From Cyathus striatus (Eukaryota; Basidiomycota; Agaricomycetes; Agaricales; Nidulariaceae): a stretch of 64,000 nt of DNA. Where the stretch lies: the NCBI GenBank assembly GCA_025738555.1, contig JAOVFP010000016.1:1798001-1862000 (forward strand). Reading direction: 5' to 3'. Positions 10,925 to 21,510 of this stretch are shown piece by piece. Positions within the stretch are counted from its first letter, which is position 1, and the number at the start of each line of letters is the position of its first letter. The translations under genes and the position numbers were made by a program. A model generated the notes under the pieces. It made no database searches. It was not told the DNA's origin and saw nothing but the letters and a program-made list of their open reading frames with translations.

Positions 10925-11400
10925 CAATTCAAAATAAGTCAATGATCACATATGATCACCACATTACAATATAGTAATATTCACTTCAATAGCTAATAAT
11001 CACATATGATCACCACATTACAATATAATAATATTCACTTCAAATAGCTAATGATCACATATGATCACCATATTGCAATAGACCTACAGTAATAGTATTC
11101 ACTTCAAAATAGCCAATGATTACATATGATCACCATATTATAATAGACCTACAGTAGTAATATTCACTTCAAATTAGCCAATGATCACATATGATCACCA
11201 TATTGCAATAGATCTACAGTAGTAATATTCACTTCAAAATAGCCAATGATCATATATGATCACCATATTACAATAGACCTACAGTAGTAATATTCACATC
11301 AAAATAGCCAATGATCACATATGATCACCATATTACAATAGACCTACAGTAGTAATATTCACTTCAAATTAACCAATGATCACATATGATCACCATTAGA
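10925..11400. repeat. CACATATGATCACCAT-type repeats, right arm (about 7 units)
   Basis: A unit of roughly 70 bp containing AATGATCACATATGATCACC, then CAATAGACCTACAGTA and ATATTCACTTCAAA, is repeated in tandem. The left arm has fewer units, so the array has expanded or contracted after the arms formed. Confidence 0.85.
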
Positions 11401-11580
11401 TTTAGTATTAATAAATGGATAAACTCTCAAAATGCGTAATCATGAAGGTGATCATTATTTATGATCACAGCGATCATAAAATACTACATTTTTATGATAA
11501 TTTTGGCTAACACCACTCAGTCAAGAATTCGAATGATGGATATCCCTACTGGGTTTGGCAGGTTGAGACTACATGTGTTG

Positions 11581-12525
11581 GAGGTCATTACACTGCCCCA
11601 TGGAATCAGGTGGAGTCCACCTGGAGTCCAGGTATTCCACCTGAAGTCCACCTGAAGTCCACCTGGACTTTACTAGACTCTACCTGGACTCTACCTGAAC
11701 TTTATATAGAAAAATTGTAGAATTTAGATAGACTCCAGCTGGACTTCAGGTAAAGTTCAGGTAGAGTCCAGAAATAACTGGAATACACCTGGAGTCCACT
11801 GGACTTAGTCAACTGGGCTTCAGATAGACTCTACCTGGAGTTCACCTGGACTCAACCTGGACTCTACTGTACAAAGTAGCTTAGACATTACCTGGGGTTC
11901 ACCTGGACTCCAGCTGGACTCTACTTGAACTCTACCTGTACCAAGTAGTTGAGGCATTACCTGGAGTTCACCTAGACTCCAGCTGGACTCTACCTGGACT
12001 CTACTGTACTAAGTAGCTTAGACATTACCTGGGGTTCACCTGGACTCTACCTGGACTCTACCTGTACTAAGTAGTTGAGACATTACCTGGGGTTCACCTG
12101 GACTCTACCTGGACTCTACCTAGACTCTATCTGTACTAAGTAGTTGAGACATTACCTGGGGTTCACCTGAACTCCAGCTGGACTCTACCTGTACTCTACC
12201 TGTACTAAGTAGCTGAGATATTACCTGGAGTTCACCTGGACTCCACCTGGACTCTACCTGAATTCTACCTGAACTCCACTGAACTCAAGTGCTTAAGCTG
12301 TACCTAGACTCTATTGTTACAGTTGTAACATGTGTGTGAAAGTGTGACATGTTGGAAAATGTTGGAAAAAGTGTGACATGCATGACAAGCATGGGAAAAA
12401 TGTGACATGTTGGAAAATGCAGGTAGAGTCTAGTAAAGTCCAGGTGGACTTCAGGTGGACTTCAGGTGGAATACCTGGACTCCAGGTGGACTCCACCTGA
12501 TTCCGTGGGGCAGTGTAATGACCTC
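11581..12525. mobile_element. 945-bp element with ~105-bp terminal inverted repeats and CTGGAGTCCAGG-type internal repeats
   Basis: Both ends begin GAGGTCATTACACTGCCCCA and continue as near-perfect inverted repeats to about 11,690 and 12,417. The interior (11,690-12,310) consists of AGTCCACCTGGA / CTGGACTCTACC units of 11-12 bp, many forming CCTGGAGTCCAGG palindromes, with a longer period of about 75 bp marked by GTAGTTGAGACATTACCTGG. The ends resemble those of the minisatellite element (ATTACACT plus a C run). I found no clear target duplication. Confidence 0.75.
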
Positions 12526-12960
12526 GCAGATTCACACCTTTCTTGCCCAGGTACAATAGGTATTGGGTAGTGGTTTAGGTCTTATTTGTTTCAAAGAATA
12601 TAGTTGTTTTGGTTTGCATTTTGGAAAGAATTGAAGTTCTGAGACTCCAGAGAGGGCCTAGGACTTAGTTATTTCAATAAAGTAGTTTCATAAGAGTAAA
12701 GGGTTGCTCTTGTTTCGGTTTTCTAAGAAGTTGTACTAGCAAAGGGTTGTTAAGACACTTCTACAAATTTTGGAGTAGTACAAAGGTGTATTACTTGAAT
12801 TATACAATAAATTCATATTGTATTTTGTTTCAAAAGCTTCTCAAATGATTTAAACTTGCATAAGACAATAAGAAGGAACACCCACCTTTCCCACAACTCA
12901 CACTTAAAGAGTCTTGTGAATTTTATAGTGAAGTAAGTTGCAAACATAGAGCCAATTTCA
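12526..12960. other. No gene recognised
   Basis: AT-rich sequence following the 945-bp element. It may include a further short gypsy remnant (minus strand) but I cannot support one. Nothing else was seen. Confidence 0.35.
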
Positions 12961-12964
12961 CTAC

Positions 12965-13400
12965 TAGAATACAAGTACCCCTTTTCAATGTGTTCCTCTC
13001 CTGCTTGACATGTCCCCCTCCCTCTTGACATGTCCCCTTTCTGCTTGATGCATACCCCTCCCTCTTGAAGTGTCCCCCTCCTGCTCGATGTGTCCTCCTC
13101 CCACTCAATGTGTTCCCCTCCCTCTTGAAGCTTCCCCCTCCCACTTGACATATACCCCTCCCTCTTGATGCATCCCCCTCCCTTTTGATGTGCCCCCTCC
13201 TTGTTGTGCCCCCTCTCTTCAATGCACCCCCTCTCCCCCTTGTGCTCTCCCCCTCATTGTGCCTCCTCTCTCACTCCCACATCCCCATGCTTCCTCCCTT
13301 GTCATTGTTCATCCCCTGTTGTCATTGTCCATTCCCTGTTGTCATTGTCCATCCCCCATTGTTGTTGTCACCTGTGTGTTGTTGTCATACCCTCATAGTG
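12965..13400. repeat. Pyrimidine-rich minisatellite (CTTGACATGTCCCCCTCC type)
   Basis: Units of roughly 18-22 bp such as CCCTCCCTCTTGACATGTCC occur on the plus strand, passing into CATTGTTCATCCCC repeats. It is followed directly by a purine-rich array, so the strand bias switches at about 13,410. Open frames here (for example 13,190-13,612) are composed of repeats and not genes. Confidence 0.85.
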
Positions 13401-13410
13401 TTGTTGCTGT

Positions 13411-13625
13411 TGTGAAGGAGGGGAGAGGAGGCAAGGAGGAGGGGAGGAGGCAAGGAGGCAAGAAGGAGGCAAGGAGGCAAAGAGGAGGCAAGGAGGCAAG
13501 GAGGAGGCAAGGAGGCAAGGAGGAGGCAAGGAGGCAAGAAGGAGGGGAGGGAGGGGAAGGGGGAGGGGAGGGGGAGTGCAGGAGAGGAGGGGAGAGGAGT
13601 AGGAGAGAGTGAGAGGGAAGGAGTG
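13411..13625. repeat. Purine-rich minisatellite (GGAGGCAAGGAGGCAA)
   Basis: Nearly all purines on the plus strand: repeats of GGAGGCAAGGAGGCAAGAA, then GGAGGGGAGG runs. Together with the preceding pyrimidine-rich block it forms a strand-asymmetric pair. Confidence 0.9.
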
Positions 13626-13734
13626 AATGTCATTGTGACCCATGACATGGCCAAGATGGGAGTTGCCAAATGCATATGGTGTGCACATGTGAGCACCCTA
13701 CATATTGTGTAATATGCTATGTAATTATAATGCC

Positions 13735-13855
13735 ATTGTAGTGTATCAGTTGTGTGCATAAGCATTTGAACTTGTGATTATGTAATACTTGATTTGACAT
13801 GAGTTCAAACCGCACTGTAGACAATGTATGTATTTATTTTTAATTTAGTACTAGC
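13735..13855 (+). repeat. Possible tRNA-like (SINE-like) head, weak
   Basis: GAGTTCAAACCGCAC at about 13,801 resembles a B box (GGTTCAAATCC type) and TAGTGTATCAGTTG at about 13,740 may be an A box. A TATTTATTTTTAA tail follows. The cloverleaf is not convincing. Confidence 0.3.
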
Positions 13856-13894
13856 ACTTACTATAATATTAATTAATATAAAGTAAATGTAATC

Positions 13895-14186
13895 TAGCTA
13901 TTCCAACATTCCAGCAGGAGTCCTGTTGAGTCCAGTCAGACTCCATAAGGATTTAGTCCATCAGAATTCCTGTTGAACTAGCTGGACTCCTGCTATTCAA
14001 TGGATTCTGGGTGGACTCCTGGTGGACTCAAGATGGACTTGAACAGGACCAGACTCAACAAAAATGGCTGGACTTGCCACTAAAACACATTCAGGCAAAG
14101 TCCAGCAGGAGTCCATCAGGAATCCATGGAATCCATGGAGCCTGCCCAGAGTCCAGATGGAATGGGGGGGCAAGCATAAAGACCTC
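13895..14186. mobile_element. Partial element with GGACTCCTGCTGG palindromes and a GAGGTCTTTATGCT right end
   Basis: Short repeats of the CCAGCAGGAGTCC / TGGACTCCTG type fill the segment. The right end (reverse complement) reads GAGGTCTTTATGCTTGCCCC. That is the same kind of terminus as the minisatellite element (GAGCTCTTTACACT) and the 21-kb element (GAGCTCTTTATGCT). It interrupts a GH105 frame exactly at 14,187. I could not place the left end. The expected duplication ACTTGGCA was not found on the left. Confidence 0.55.
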
Positions 14187-14745
14187 ACTTGGCAATAGAG
14201 TTGGAGCTGGGTAACAGTATCTTGGAGAAGAGTGATGTTGTTGTGCACTGTGGCATGGTAAGTGAGGAATGGGGGAGCCATGTAAACAAAGTCAGCTCTA
14301 GGAGCAATGTTAGTGGTGCTGGATGTAGAAGGGCACAATGGACTCATCATAGTTCAGAATACTGTGCATAATGGGAGGTAGCTCCATTTCAGAAACACAG
14401 TGCTTAAGTAGTGATATGGTTGATTTCTTCCTGCACAGTGTAAGTGTACATGTTGTTGTGGTTAATTATGCCAAGCAGAACCACACTGACACCAAGACTA
14501 GCTGGGTCACCCACTGTGCCATCTCCATCAGACAATACTTGCACTGTGCAGTGTAGGTGAGAGACTTGACATCTGCTGAAGACTTGACTCTAGAAATTGG
14601 AAAAGGGTGCTGACTGAATACCAAGAGCTCTGGATTGTGCAGCTTGAGAAGAGCTTCAGAGGCAGTTCCAAACACCCATGAATGTAATGGGAGAGATTGT
14701 GGAGTTTCTGAATTAAAGTCAAAGGGTTAGACTTCAATAGCAGAA
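14187..14745 (-). pseudogene. GH105-like glycoside hydrolase remnant (unsaturated rhamnogalacturonyl hydrolase family)
   Basis: Read on the minus strand in shifting frames: WVFGTASEALLKLHNPELLV, SADVKSLTYTAQ, LGVSVVLLG, then ADFVYMAPPFLTYH and NNITLLQDTVTQLQLYCQ. The motif order, especially YMAPPFL followed by NN-TLLQ, matches the alpha/alpha-barrel GH105-type proteins of mushrooms (from family knowledge). Those enzymes cleave unsaturated galacturonyl ends of pectin fragments. At least three frameshifts and in-frame stops make it dead. The 3' half is lost or displaced by the element ending at 14,186. The GH88/GH105 clan is the safe assignment. Confidence 0.65.
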
Positions 14746-15504
14746 ACACATGGGAAGGATTAGAGTTTGAGAGGGTGAGAACCCATTACTTATGGAAAAC
14801 ACATGCCTAATGGTCTTGTATTTCAGGAACTCTAAAGTACAGAGTACTCTACTGGGGTTTATATAAGTATCTACAAGGTATGTACAAGTCAGAATGAGTA
14901 ATGAATAAGTCAGGAACAGTATGTGTTGAGTCAGTAAGAGTTGGGAAGAGTCAGGAAGAAGGAGAAAGGTTTTGTATTGAGTAGAGAAGGTGAGTAAGAG
15001 AATATGGAAAGTGAGTAAGGGGAAAAGAGAATGCTAGTGATTGTGTGAGTCTTGAAGGAGGTGGAACCAGCATGGCTGTTGGTATGATATGTCAAAGCAG
15101 AAGTGCAAGAGAGAAGAAACCAATGAGGGGAGAAGAGACATATGGAAGTAAAGTTGTCATCACATGGACCATCCATGTGACAGTGTTTGTATCATGTGAC
15201 TGCATTGATTGTTGACATTAGAGCTCTGCAAGGTCAAGGCCTTACAGAGATTCTGCAAGTGAGGAAACAGATATGAAGTCAGAGCCAGGAGAGAATGGTT
15301 TGTGCTGTTGGAAGATGACACAGTCACCAGCTTGACTATGGAAAGTCTAACAACCACACTCAAATCTATCAAATGAAATTGAGATCTGACATTTGGCAAT
15401 ATTGGCTCCTCAGTTACAACTTTCAATTACATTATTTGCTTGCACTCAGTGAATTGTATAAATCCCATACATGGTGGGTTTTCAGGGGGAGGTATGAAGT
15501 ATGA
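14746..15504. other. No gene recognised; CpG-free repetitive DNA
   Basis: Contains GAGTAAG/AGTCAG-rich patches (about 14,890-15,030) and some open frames with low-complexity Ser/Thr composition on the minus strand (14,931-15,176 and 15,160-15,426). Part may be the 5' region of the GH105 remnant. I saw no motif to support that. Confidence 0.35.
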
Positions 15505-16284
15505 CACCTTACACAGTGTGAAAACCCTGGCCACACATGTGAAAGTCCAGGCCACATGTGTAGAAGTAAGTCCATATCACACTGTATGGTAAGATTGAGT
15601 GGAAAAATGTTTGAATAGGAACTAGAATTAAATAAATAATAGGAATTAAATATAAATGAGATTCAGTAGTCACAGGTGTTATGTGTGACACTAATTGAGA
15701 GGGTTTTTTGCTGTCTAACTTTCAATGTATCTATCATTCATACCTCCCACACCATGACTATTATTATTTGCCATGTTATATGATTTGAGATATTGATTGG
15801 CTCTGGCTTTGTTTTTGCACTTGAACATGCTGGAGTTTGGGTGAGCAAGACACAACAGAGGAGAGTGAGGCAAAATGTGTTGCAATAGAACTAGGGCCAA
15901 ACTAGGGCTAATGTATGCCTACTTTTGTTTACCACTCCCACCTCTCCTTCAAGTCTTTCTCTATTTTGCATTCAATTCTTCAAACCTTCAAGCCCTCAGG
16001 CCTCATCCACCACCAAGTTCCTCCATTCCCTTTGTACCAGGACTCACCCCTTGAACTGTGAGCTAGGCTACTGCCCTTTACCCATGTCATGTGATGTACA
16101 TACTGCAGTCATAACTTAAGTTATGTAGTGTGACAGCCCATTATTATTATTATTTATACTGAAAAAAGTGTGGGTCTAACTTAGCAATGTGCAGTTTGAC
16201 TTAGCAATGTGTGGAATTTTGCATGGGAATGTGTAAATTTCCCTAACCACATGTGTGGCCAGGGTTTCCACACTGTGTAAAGTG
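15505..16284. mobile_element. 780-bp element with 37-bp terminal inverted repeats
   Basis: The left end is CACCTTACACAGTGTGAAAA followed by CCCTGGCCACACATGTG. The right end (16,248-16,284) is its inverse with two or three differences (CACTTTACACAGTGTGGAAA). No coding sequence was found inside. The second minisatellite element (16,285-17,856) has inserted at its very right end. No flanking duplication of the 780-bp element itself was identified. Confidence 0.7.
16277..16284. repeat. 8-bp target-site duplication GTAAAGTG (left; right copy at 17,857-17,864)
   Basis: Exact direct repeat flanking copy 2 of the minisatellite element. The word belongs to the terminal inverted repeat of the host 780-bp element. 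Confidence 0.9.
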
Positions 16285-17856
16285 CAGTAATTTACACTCC
16301 CCCAAGAGGTCTGTATAGATACCATACAGAATTTATATAGTAGCTATTATTATTATTAGAGGTGATTATTCTATATGGATTCCATACATATTCTGCATGG
16401 ATTCTGTGTGGATTTATGCATTGCTGCCTTGTCACACATGTCAAGTATAACCCTAGGTGAAAAGTGTCACACTATACAAAATCCATGATACACTCAATAT
16501 ATAGTATCATTCTCAATGCATAGTATTGCACTTAATGCATAGTGTTATGCTTAATGTATAGTGTCACACTCAACACTTAGTGTCACGCTTAATGCAGAGT
16601 GTCACACTCATCACTTAGTGTTATGCTTAATGCATAGTGTCACACTCAATACTTAGTGTCATGCTTAATGTATAGTGTTATGTTTAATGTATAGTGACAC
16701 ACTTAATGCATAGTGTCATGTTTAATGTATAGTGTGACACTCAATGCTTAGTGTCACACTCAATGCTTAGTGTCACACTTAATGCATAGTGTCATGTTTA
16801 ATGTATAGTGTCACACTCAACGCTTAGTGTCACACTCAACGCTTAGTGTCACACTCAACGCTTAGTGTCACACTCAACACTTAGTGTCACACTCAACGCT
16901 TAGTGTCACACTCAGCGCTTAGTGTCACACTCAATACTTAGTGTCACGCTTAGTTGCACAAAACACTTAGTGTCACGCTTAGTCACACTCAACACCTAGT
17001 GTCATGCTTAATGCATAGTGTCATGTTTAATGTATAGTGTCACACTCAATGTTTAGTGTCACACTCACCACTTAGTGTCACGCTTAGTCGCACTCAACAC
17101 TTAGTGTCACGCTTAGTCACACTCAACACCTAGTGTCACACTTAATGCATAGTGTCATGTTTAATGTATAGTGTCACACTCACCACTTAGTGTCACACTT
17201 AGTCACACTCAACACCTAGTGTCACGCTTAATGCATAGTGTCATGTTTAATGTATAGTGTCACACTCAATGTTTAGTGTCACACTCAACGCTTAGTGTCA
17301 CGCTTAGTCACACTCAACACCTAGTGTCACGCTTAATGCATAGTGTCACACTTAATGCATAGTGTCACATTTAATGTATAGTGTCACACTCAACACCTAG
17401 TATCACACTCAACACCTAGTGTCACGTTTATAGTGTCACATTTAACATATAGTGTCACACTCAACATCTAGTATCACACTCAACACCTAGTGTCACGCTT
17501 ATAGTGTCACATTTAACATATAGTGTCACACTCAACACCTAGTATCATACTCAACACCTAGTGTTATGCTTATAGTGTCACATTTAATGTATAGTGTCAC
17601 ACTCAACACCTAGTATCATGCTTAATGCAGTGTGTCACATGCAAGAAAATAAGTGTAATAAAATTCTGTACAGAATTTTCAGGTCTGTAATGCGGAATTC
17701 CGAGGAATTCTGCATAATCCGTACAGAATTTTCGAAATCTGTGCGGAATCTGTACAGACCCAAAAAAACCTCTGCCAAAATGAAAAAGATCTGTGCAGAT
17801 TCCACACAGATTCTGCGCGGATCTGTACAGAACACATGGCTAAGTGTAAAGAGCTT
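16285..17856. mobile_element. hAT-like non-autonomous element with minisatellite core, copy 2 (1,572 bp)
   Basis: Starts CAGTAATTTACACTCCCCCA and ends (reverse complement) AAGCTCTTTACACTTAGCCA, with an exact 8-bp duplication GTAAAGTG. It shares with copy 1 the ACCATACAGAATTTATATAG block, a TTATTATTATTA run, the sub-terminal TCTGTACAGA-type palindromes and the ~19-bp minisatellite. Copy 2 has fewer minisatellite units, so the array length is unstable between copies. Orientation is the same as copy 1. Confidence 0.85.
16490..17640. repeat. ~19-bp minisatellite array of copy 2
   Basis: Same unit type as at 5,900-7,605 but with more ATGTATAGTGTCA-type variants and a longer composite period (CACGCTTAGTCACACTCAAC) near 16,930-17,330. 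Roughly 60 units by length. Confidence 0.95.
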
Positions 17857-17880
17857 GTAAAGTGTTGTTTTTCATCCATC

Positions 17881-18960
17881 CTGAGTTTTCAGCTGTCATG
17901 TGATGATCAGTGTTGCACTGTAGCAAGACTTGTAGTGGATGCTGTCATGTAGATCTTTGAGATCATCAGTCATACAGAAGTGACATTCAGTTTAACCAGT
18001 TTGGGACCATGTGATGAGAAAATTAGTGTGATATGTTTGAGAAATGATAACTACTGGTGTGAATGACTGGAAAGGACAAGCTTGTGTGTTTGATTCATGC
18101 ATGGTGCAAATTTTATCAGCCATTGTTTTTCTTTTATTTTTATGCTTCCATCAAGAAAGATAGAATAATAAACTTATAAGATGTCTAAATTTATTTTGCA
18201 TCTATAAACTACTGATGAAGTATGTAGTTTGTGTAAAAATTGTATTCAATAACTGTGGAGTGTTTAGACAGTTCATACATTACCAACACTTCTTATTTCC
18301 AAAGAAAAGTACATTGAAGAATTACCTCAGTATACTGCAAATCATGCTCATTACATGCAGTCAAAGGAGAGAGAAACAAACATTACAGGTTTATTGAGTG
18401 AATTATATACAATAAACTAATTTTATCATCAGTAATAAGTAATGTCACATGGAGTATTGGTAAAACATCCCTGGAATGAAGTTTTTCTGTCTTGTAGTCA
18501 TAAGTTCGATTTTGTGTTGATGCATTTCAAATCATTCAGATACCATCTCTTATTTTTATAACAGATGACACCATTATGTCTGCAGTACTATTTTATCTAC
18601 ACTATTTTATCTTCAAACTACATACCATTTGTAAGGACATCATTATAATCAACAATCTATACTGAAGATAAAATGTTTACAAGATATAGACTTATTCATG
18701 ATGAAGCTTACATGAGGCATGGATGTAGCATGCTGACTCAATTATTGTGATTCATGCACAAAGTAAATATTGCACCTGGCTATCCAATAGGATTTCATTA
18801 TGATTTAATATTCCAGACCTGCTATCACATGTTTGTAAACCAGTTCATTTTACTATCATGCTTGTGACTGATGATCTTGAAAGATCTTACATGACAGCAT
18901 CCACTACAGGTCTTGCTACAGCACAACACCAACCATTACATGACAGCTGAAAACCCACTG
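17881..18960. mobile_element. 1.1-kb element with ~90-bp terminal inverted repeats
   Basis: The left arm 17,883-17,972 (GAGTTTTCAGCTGTCATGTG .. GATCATCAGTCA) pairs with the right arm 18,866-18,957 in reverse complement (TGACTGATGATC .. ACATGACAGCTGAAAACCCA), about 85-90% identical by eye. Weaker inverted matches (GATTCATGCA .. TTGCACC) continue inward. No transposase frame. Target duplication not clear. Confidence 0.75.
18447..18525 (+). repeat. tRNA-like (SINE-like) head
   Basis: TGGAGTATTGGTAAAAC resembles an A box and AAGTTCGATTTTG about 50 bp later a B box of an RNA polymerase III promoter. An ATTTTTATAAC stretch follows. It lies inside the 17,881-18,960 element. The stems of a tRNA do not pair well, so a decayed tRNA or SINE head is the better reading. 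Confidence 0.45.
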
Positions 18961-19367
18961 TGATAGTATATTTTGACTTCATAAATCATAAATTACAAGA
19001 TACAAGCTAATATAACACATTTTAAGCTATGAAAACTGACACTCTGATATAGAATTACAAATCAACAGGTGGTGCAGCACTACAAAAATCATTATTCTTT
19101 AAGTCTGCAGTTGTGCAGTTACTGTCTCCTCATTCTGAAATTCCTCTTTCATTTTAATCTTTCTCTATATTGAACCACTGCTTTCTTACACTGAACAGTT
19201 TGCATTTATGTCTAAGAACTAATCCAAGATAAGTAGCATAGTACTATGTACTATACTATCTCTCTACATATAAAAACATGTATCTAGCTTACAGACATAG
19301 CCAGTATATTTATCCCCCACTCACCAACAGATAATAATTGTCATTTTTGCCTCACTTTGTCTCTATC
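18961..19367. other. No gene recognised
   Basis: AT-rich, CpG-free sequence without clear repeats or frames. Confidence 0.35.
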
Positions 19368-19410
19368 AAGTGTAGAGCAGGCTTTCTGCCTGCACAGTAT
19401 AATTGACAAT
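19368..19410 (-). mobile_element. Hairpin terminus of a TGTAGAG-family element, rest not delimited
   Basis: TGTAGAGCAGGCTTTCTGCC followed by TGCACAGTATAATTG is the reverse-oriented terminal hairpin also seen at 41,340-41,372, 48,858-48,884 and 63,262-63,292. By analogy the element would extend 550-770 bp to the right, but I could not find its other end. Confidence 0.6.
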
Positions 19411-21327
19411 TTGAGTTTGATGTGTTCTCATATTGTCATGTGACTTTCCCACCAAGTGCATCAACACATCTGCCATTCAACTATTCTCCTGAGCACATCT
19501 TAAAGTTCTGTCTCTCATTGTGCCATCACATCTCTCTTATTTGTCATTAATACATACTTTTCACAAGTATTATCTTGCCTCCTACCATCTCAATTTCTCA
19601 CCTTATTGTCTCTTAACTCACAAATCATTCTCCTTATTATTCCACATATTCTACCCTCATGAGCCACTGTTACATGTTCAAATGACAATATATTATACCA
19701 AGTACTATTGCTCATGTTCACTATGAGAATATAATCTGGTATTGTTGTACACATAATGAAAGCAGTGCCAGGGTGAAAACTTGAGAAGGAGTATGAAAAT
19801 AAATACATTTTATATTTGCTTCATACTACTTAAACTATGCTTCTAGTGAGTAATTGAGGTGCATTTATAAAAGCAAGTGTTAAAAGTTGTTTTGTCTGAA
19901 TATTATTGATCTATTATCACTCTCACTCAATGGCATGAATATATAAATCATGCTCATGCTCACCTACTGTGTAGATTTCATCAGTAGGAAATAATTAATA
20001 AACATAGATATGAATTTTAGCACATGCACCATGCAGAAAATTACTCAAGCACTCAATGTTCAATGTTCAATATTCATGAATCTCAGCATGTTCTCTGAAG
20101 CCATAAGGTATGGGTTTACATGGTATGTTACATAAGTGCTAACTTAAGATCTGGAGAAGCCAACATGTCAGAACTCAATTCCATCTGATGGGATTGAGCA
20201 TGGTAGTCAAACTATCATTATGAATGGCTTTTTGTCCTAGTAGAGCAGAGCAGGAAAGGGAGGTCCTAGGCTTGAGTATCATGCAACCACAGTTTGACAT
20301 AAAAATCAAGGATGTGTGACATATCTGTCAAAGTGTGGCTGCTTTTTGTGCTACTTGCATGTGGTGCAGACTTCATGGCATCTTGAACTAGTGTATCATG
20401 ACCTGTCAGAGGGCCTTAAGACCAAGATTCTTCATGTCCCTCATTTGAGTATTAATAGAATAGTGAATGGTTAAGAGGCATCTTGGGGTAGAAAGACCTT
20501 GATAATAAAATAAATTGTGGTTCTATGATGAAGATGGGCATGGGGGTGTGCATGCAAGATTAGTGTCATATCTCATATCACCTACCTCCAGACTCCTATG
20601 CCATTACTCCACATTTTCCTTTGTTTTTTCTGAACTCTGATTATGTTTTCATTATTACTTGTTGCTTATTGTACATAGATTACTTCTGTTTCCTTTCTTC
20701 CATTCTTCTGAGCTATCCCCTCAGTAATGTAGTATACATCCCATAGTGAGTCACTTATCATTCTTAAGTGCACCACTATCAGTTTCACTTTACACTGCCA
20801 TACACACTCACTTCTCTGACATGTTTAATTGGTTTTAGTTTTCATTCTACATATACCTACCATAACCATACTTCTCCACTGGTCTTGGCCAGCAGCCTTT
20901 ACTTACTCTGACCTTCTAGTATTTAAGTAGCACAACAACTGTACTTAGATGTCAGTTTCATATTTAACTACATCCTCACCCTCTTGTCTGACTTGAGTTC
21001 CACCTCTCATCTCTTCATCCCTTGTCTTCTCTGAAGGGCTTGCTCTTACTCTGAAATCTAGGACTGGGAATCTCAGGGGCACAGCACATAAGCTGAAGCC
21101 AAAGTCCTACCCCTTGAGTCATTGTTCTCTGCTTTCATCCCATACTCACCCCTCACTTCTCTGTAGTCACCCCCTTATACTCCACTGCCAAGTCAGGCTA
21201 GGGGCACAGTTATGACAGTATATGAAACTACCACCTTGGATTCCTCACATAACACTTTCCTTTCCCTCATGACTACCCATACACAGACTCTGTTATATCT
21301 GTGTCTGGATACATTGTGCCAATGTTC
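19411..21327. other. Repetitive CpG-free DNA, no gene recognised
   Basis: Probably includes the body of the TGTAGAG-family element (to about 20,000). The rest has no readable domain, tandem array or inverted repeat that I could support. Scattered open frames are short and low-complexity. Confidence 0.35.
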
Positions 21328-21510
21328 CAGTACTTTGCACTCCCCCCCCCTTCACCATGAATTCATATGAAATTCACCAAAAATTCACATATTCACATGA
21401 AAATTACATGAATGTCACCTATTTGACATAAAATTTGCATTAAATTCACCTGAAATTACATGAACTTCATGTGATATTTAATATTTTCTGAAGATCATAG
21501 GTTCATGAAT

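Larger units (their letters stand above)
8332..11517. mobile_element. 3.2-kb foldback element with ~1-kb inverted arms
   Basis: The left arm starts AGTGGTGTTAGCCAAAATTA and the right arm is its reverse complement ending at 11,517. The arms stay highly similar for hundreds of bases and contain the same two repeat classes in mirrored order (ATATGTGATCA units outside, CACGATCGTCACG palindromes inside). The centre (9,120-10,440) is unique. GTCAAG occurs at 8328-8333 and 11,520-11,525, an imperfect target duplication joined to gypsy RT sequence. No transposase was identified. Superfamily unknown; an 8-9 bp duplication would suggest hAT or Mutator. Confidence 0.75.

Noticed and set aside
8332..11525. 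Exact 8-9 bp target duplication for the foldback element
   Set aside because: Only GTCAAG matches cleanly (AATGTCAAG versus TCAGTCAAG), so the duplication is reported as imperfect.
13190..13765. Open frames of 100-140 codons in several frames
   Set aside because: They consist only of minisatellite translation (Pro/Ser/Leu or Gly/Glu/Arg runs) and overlap in many frames at once.
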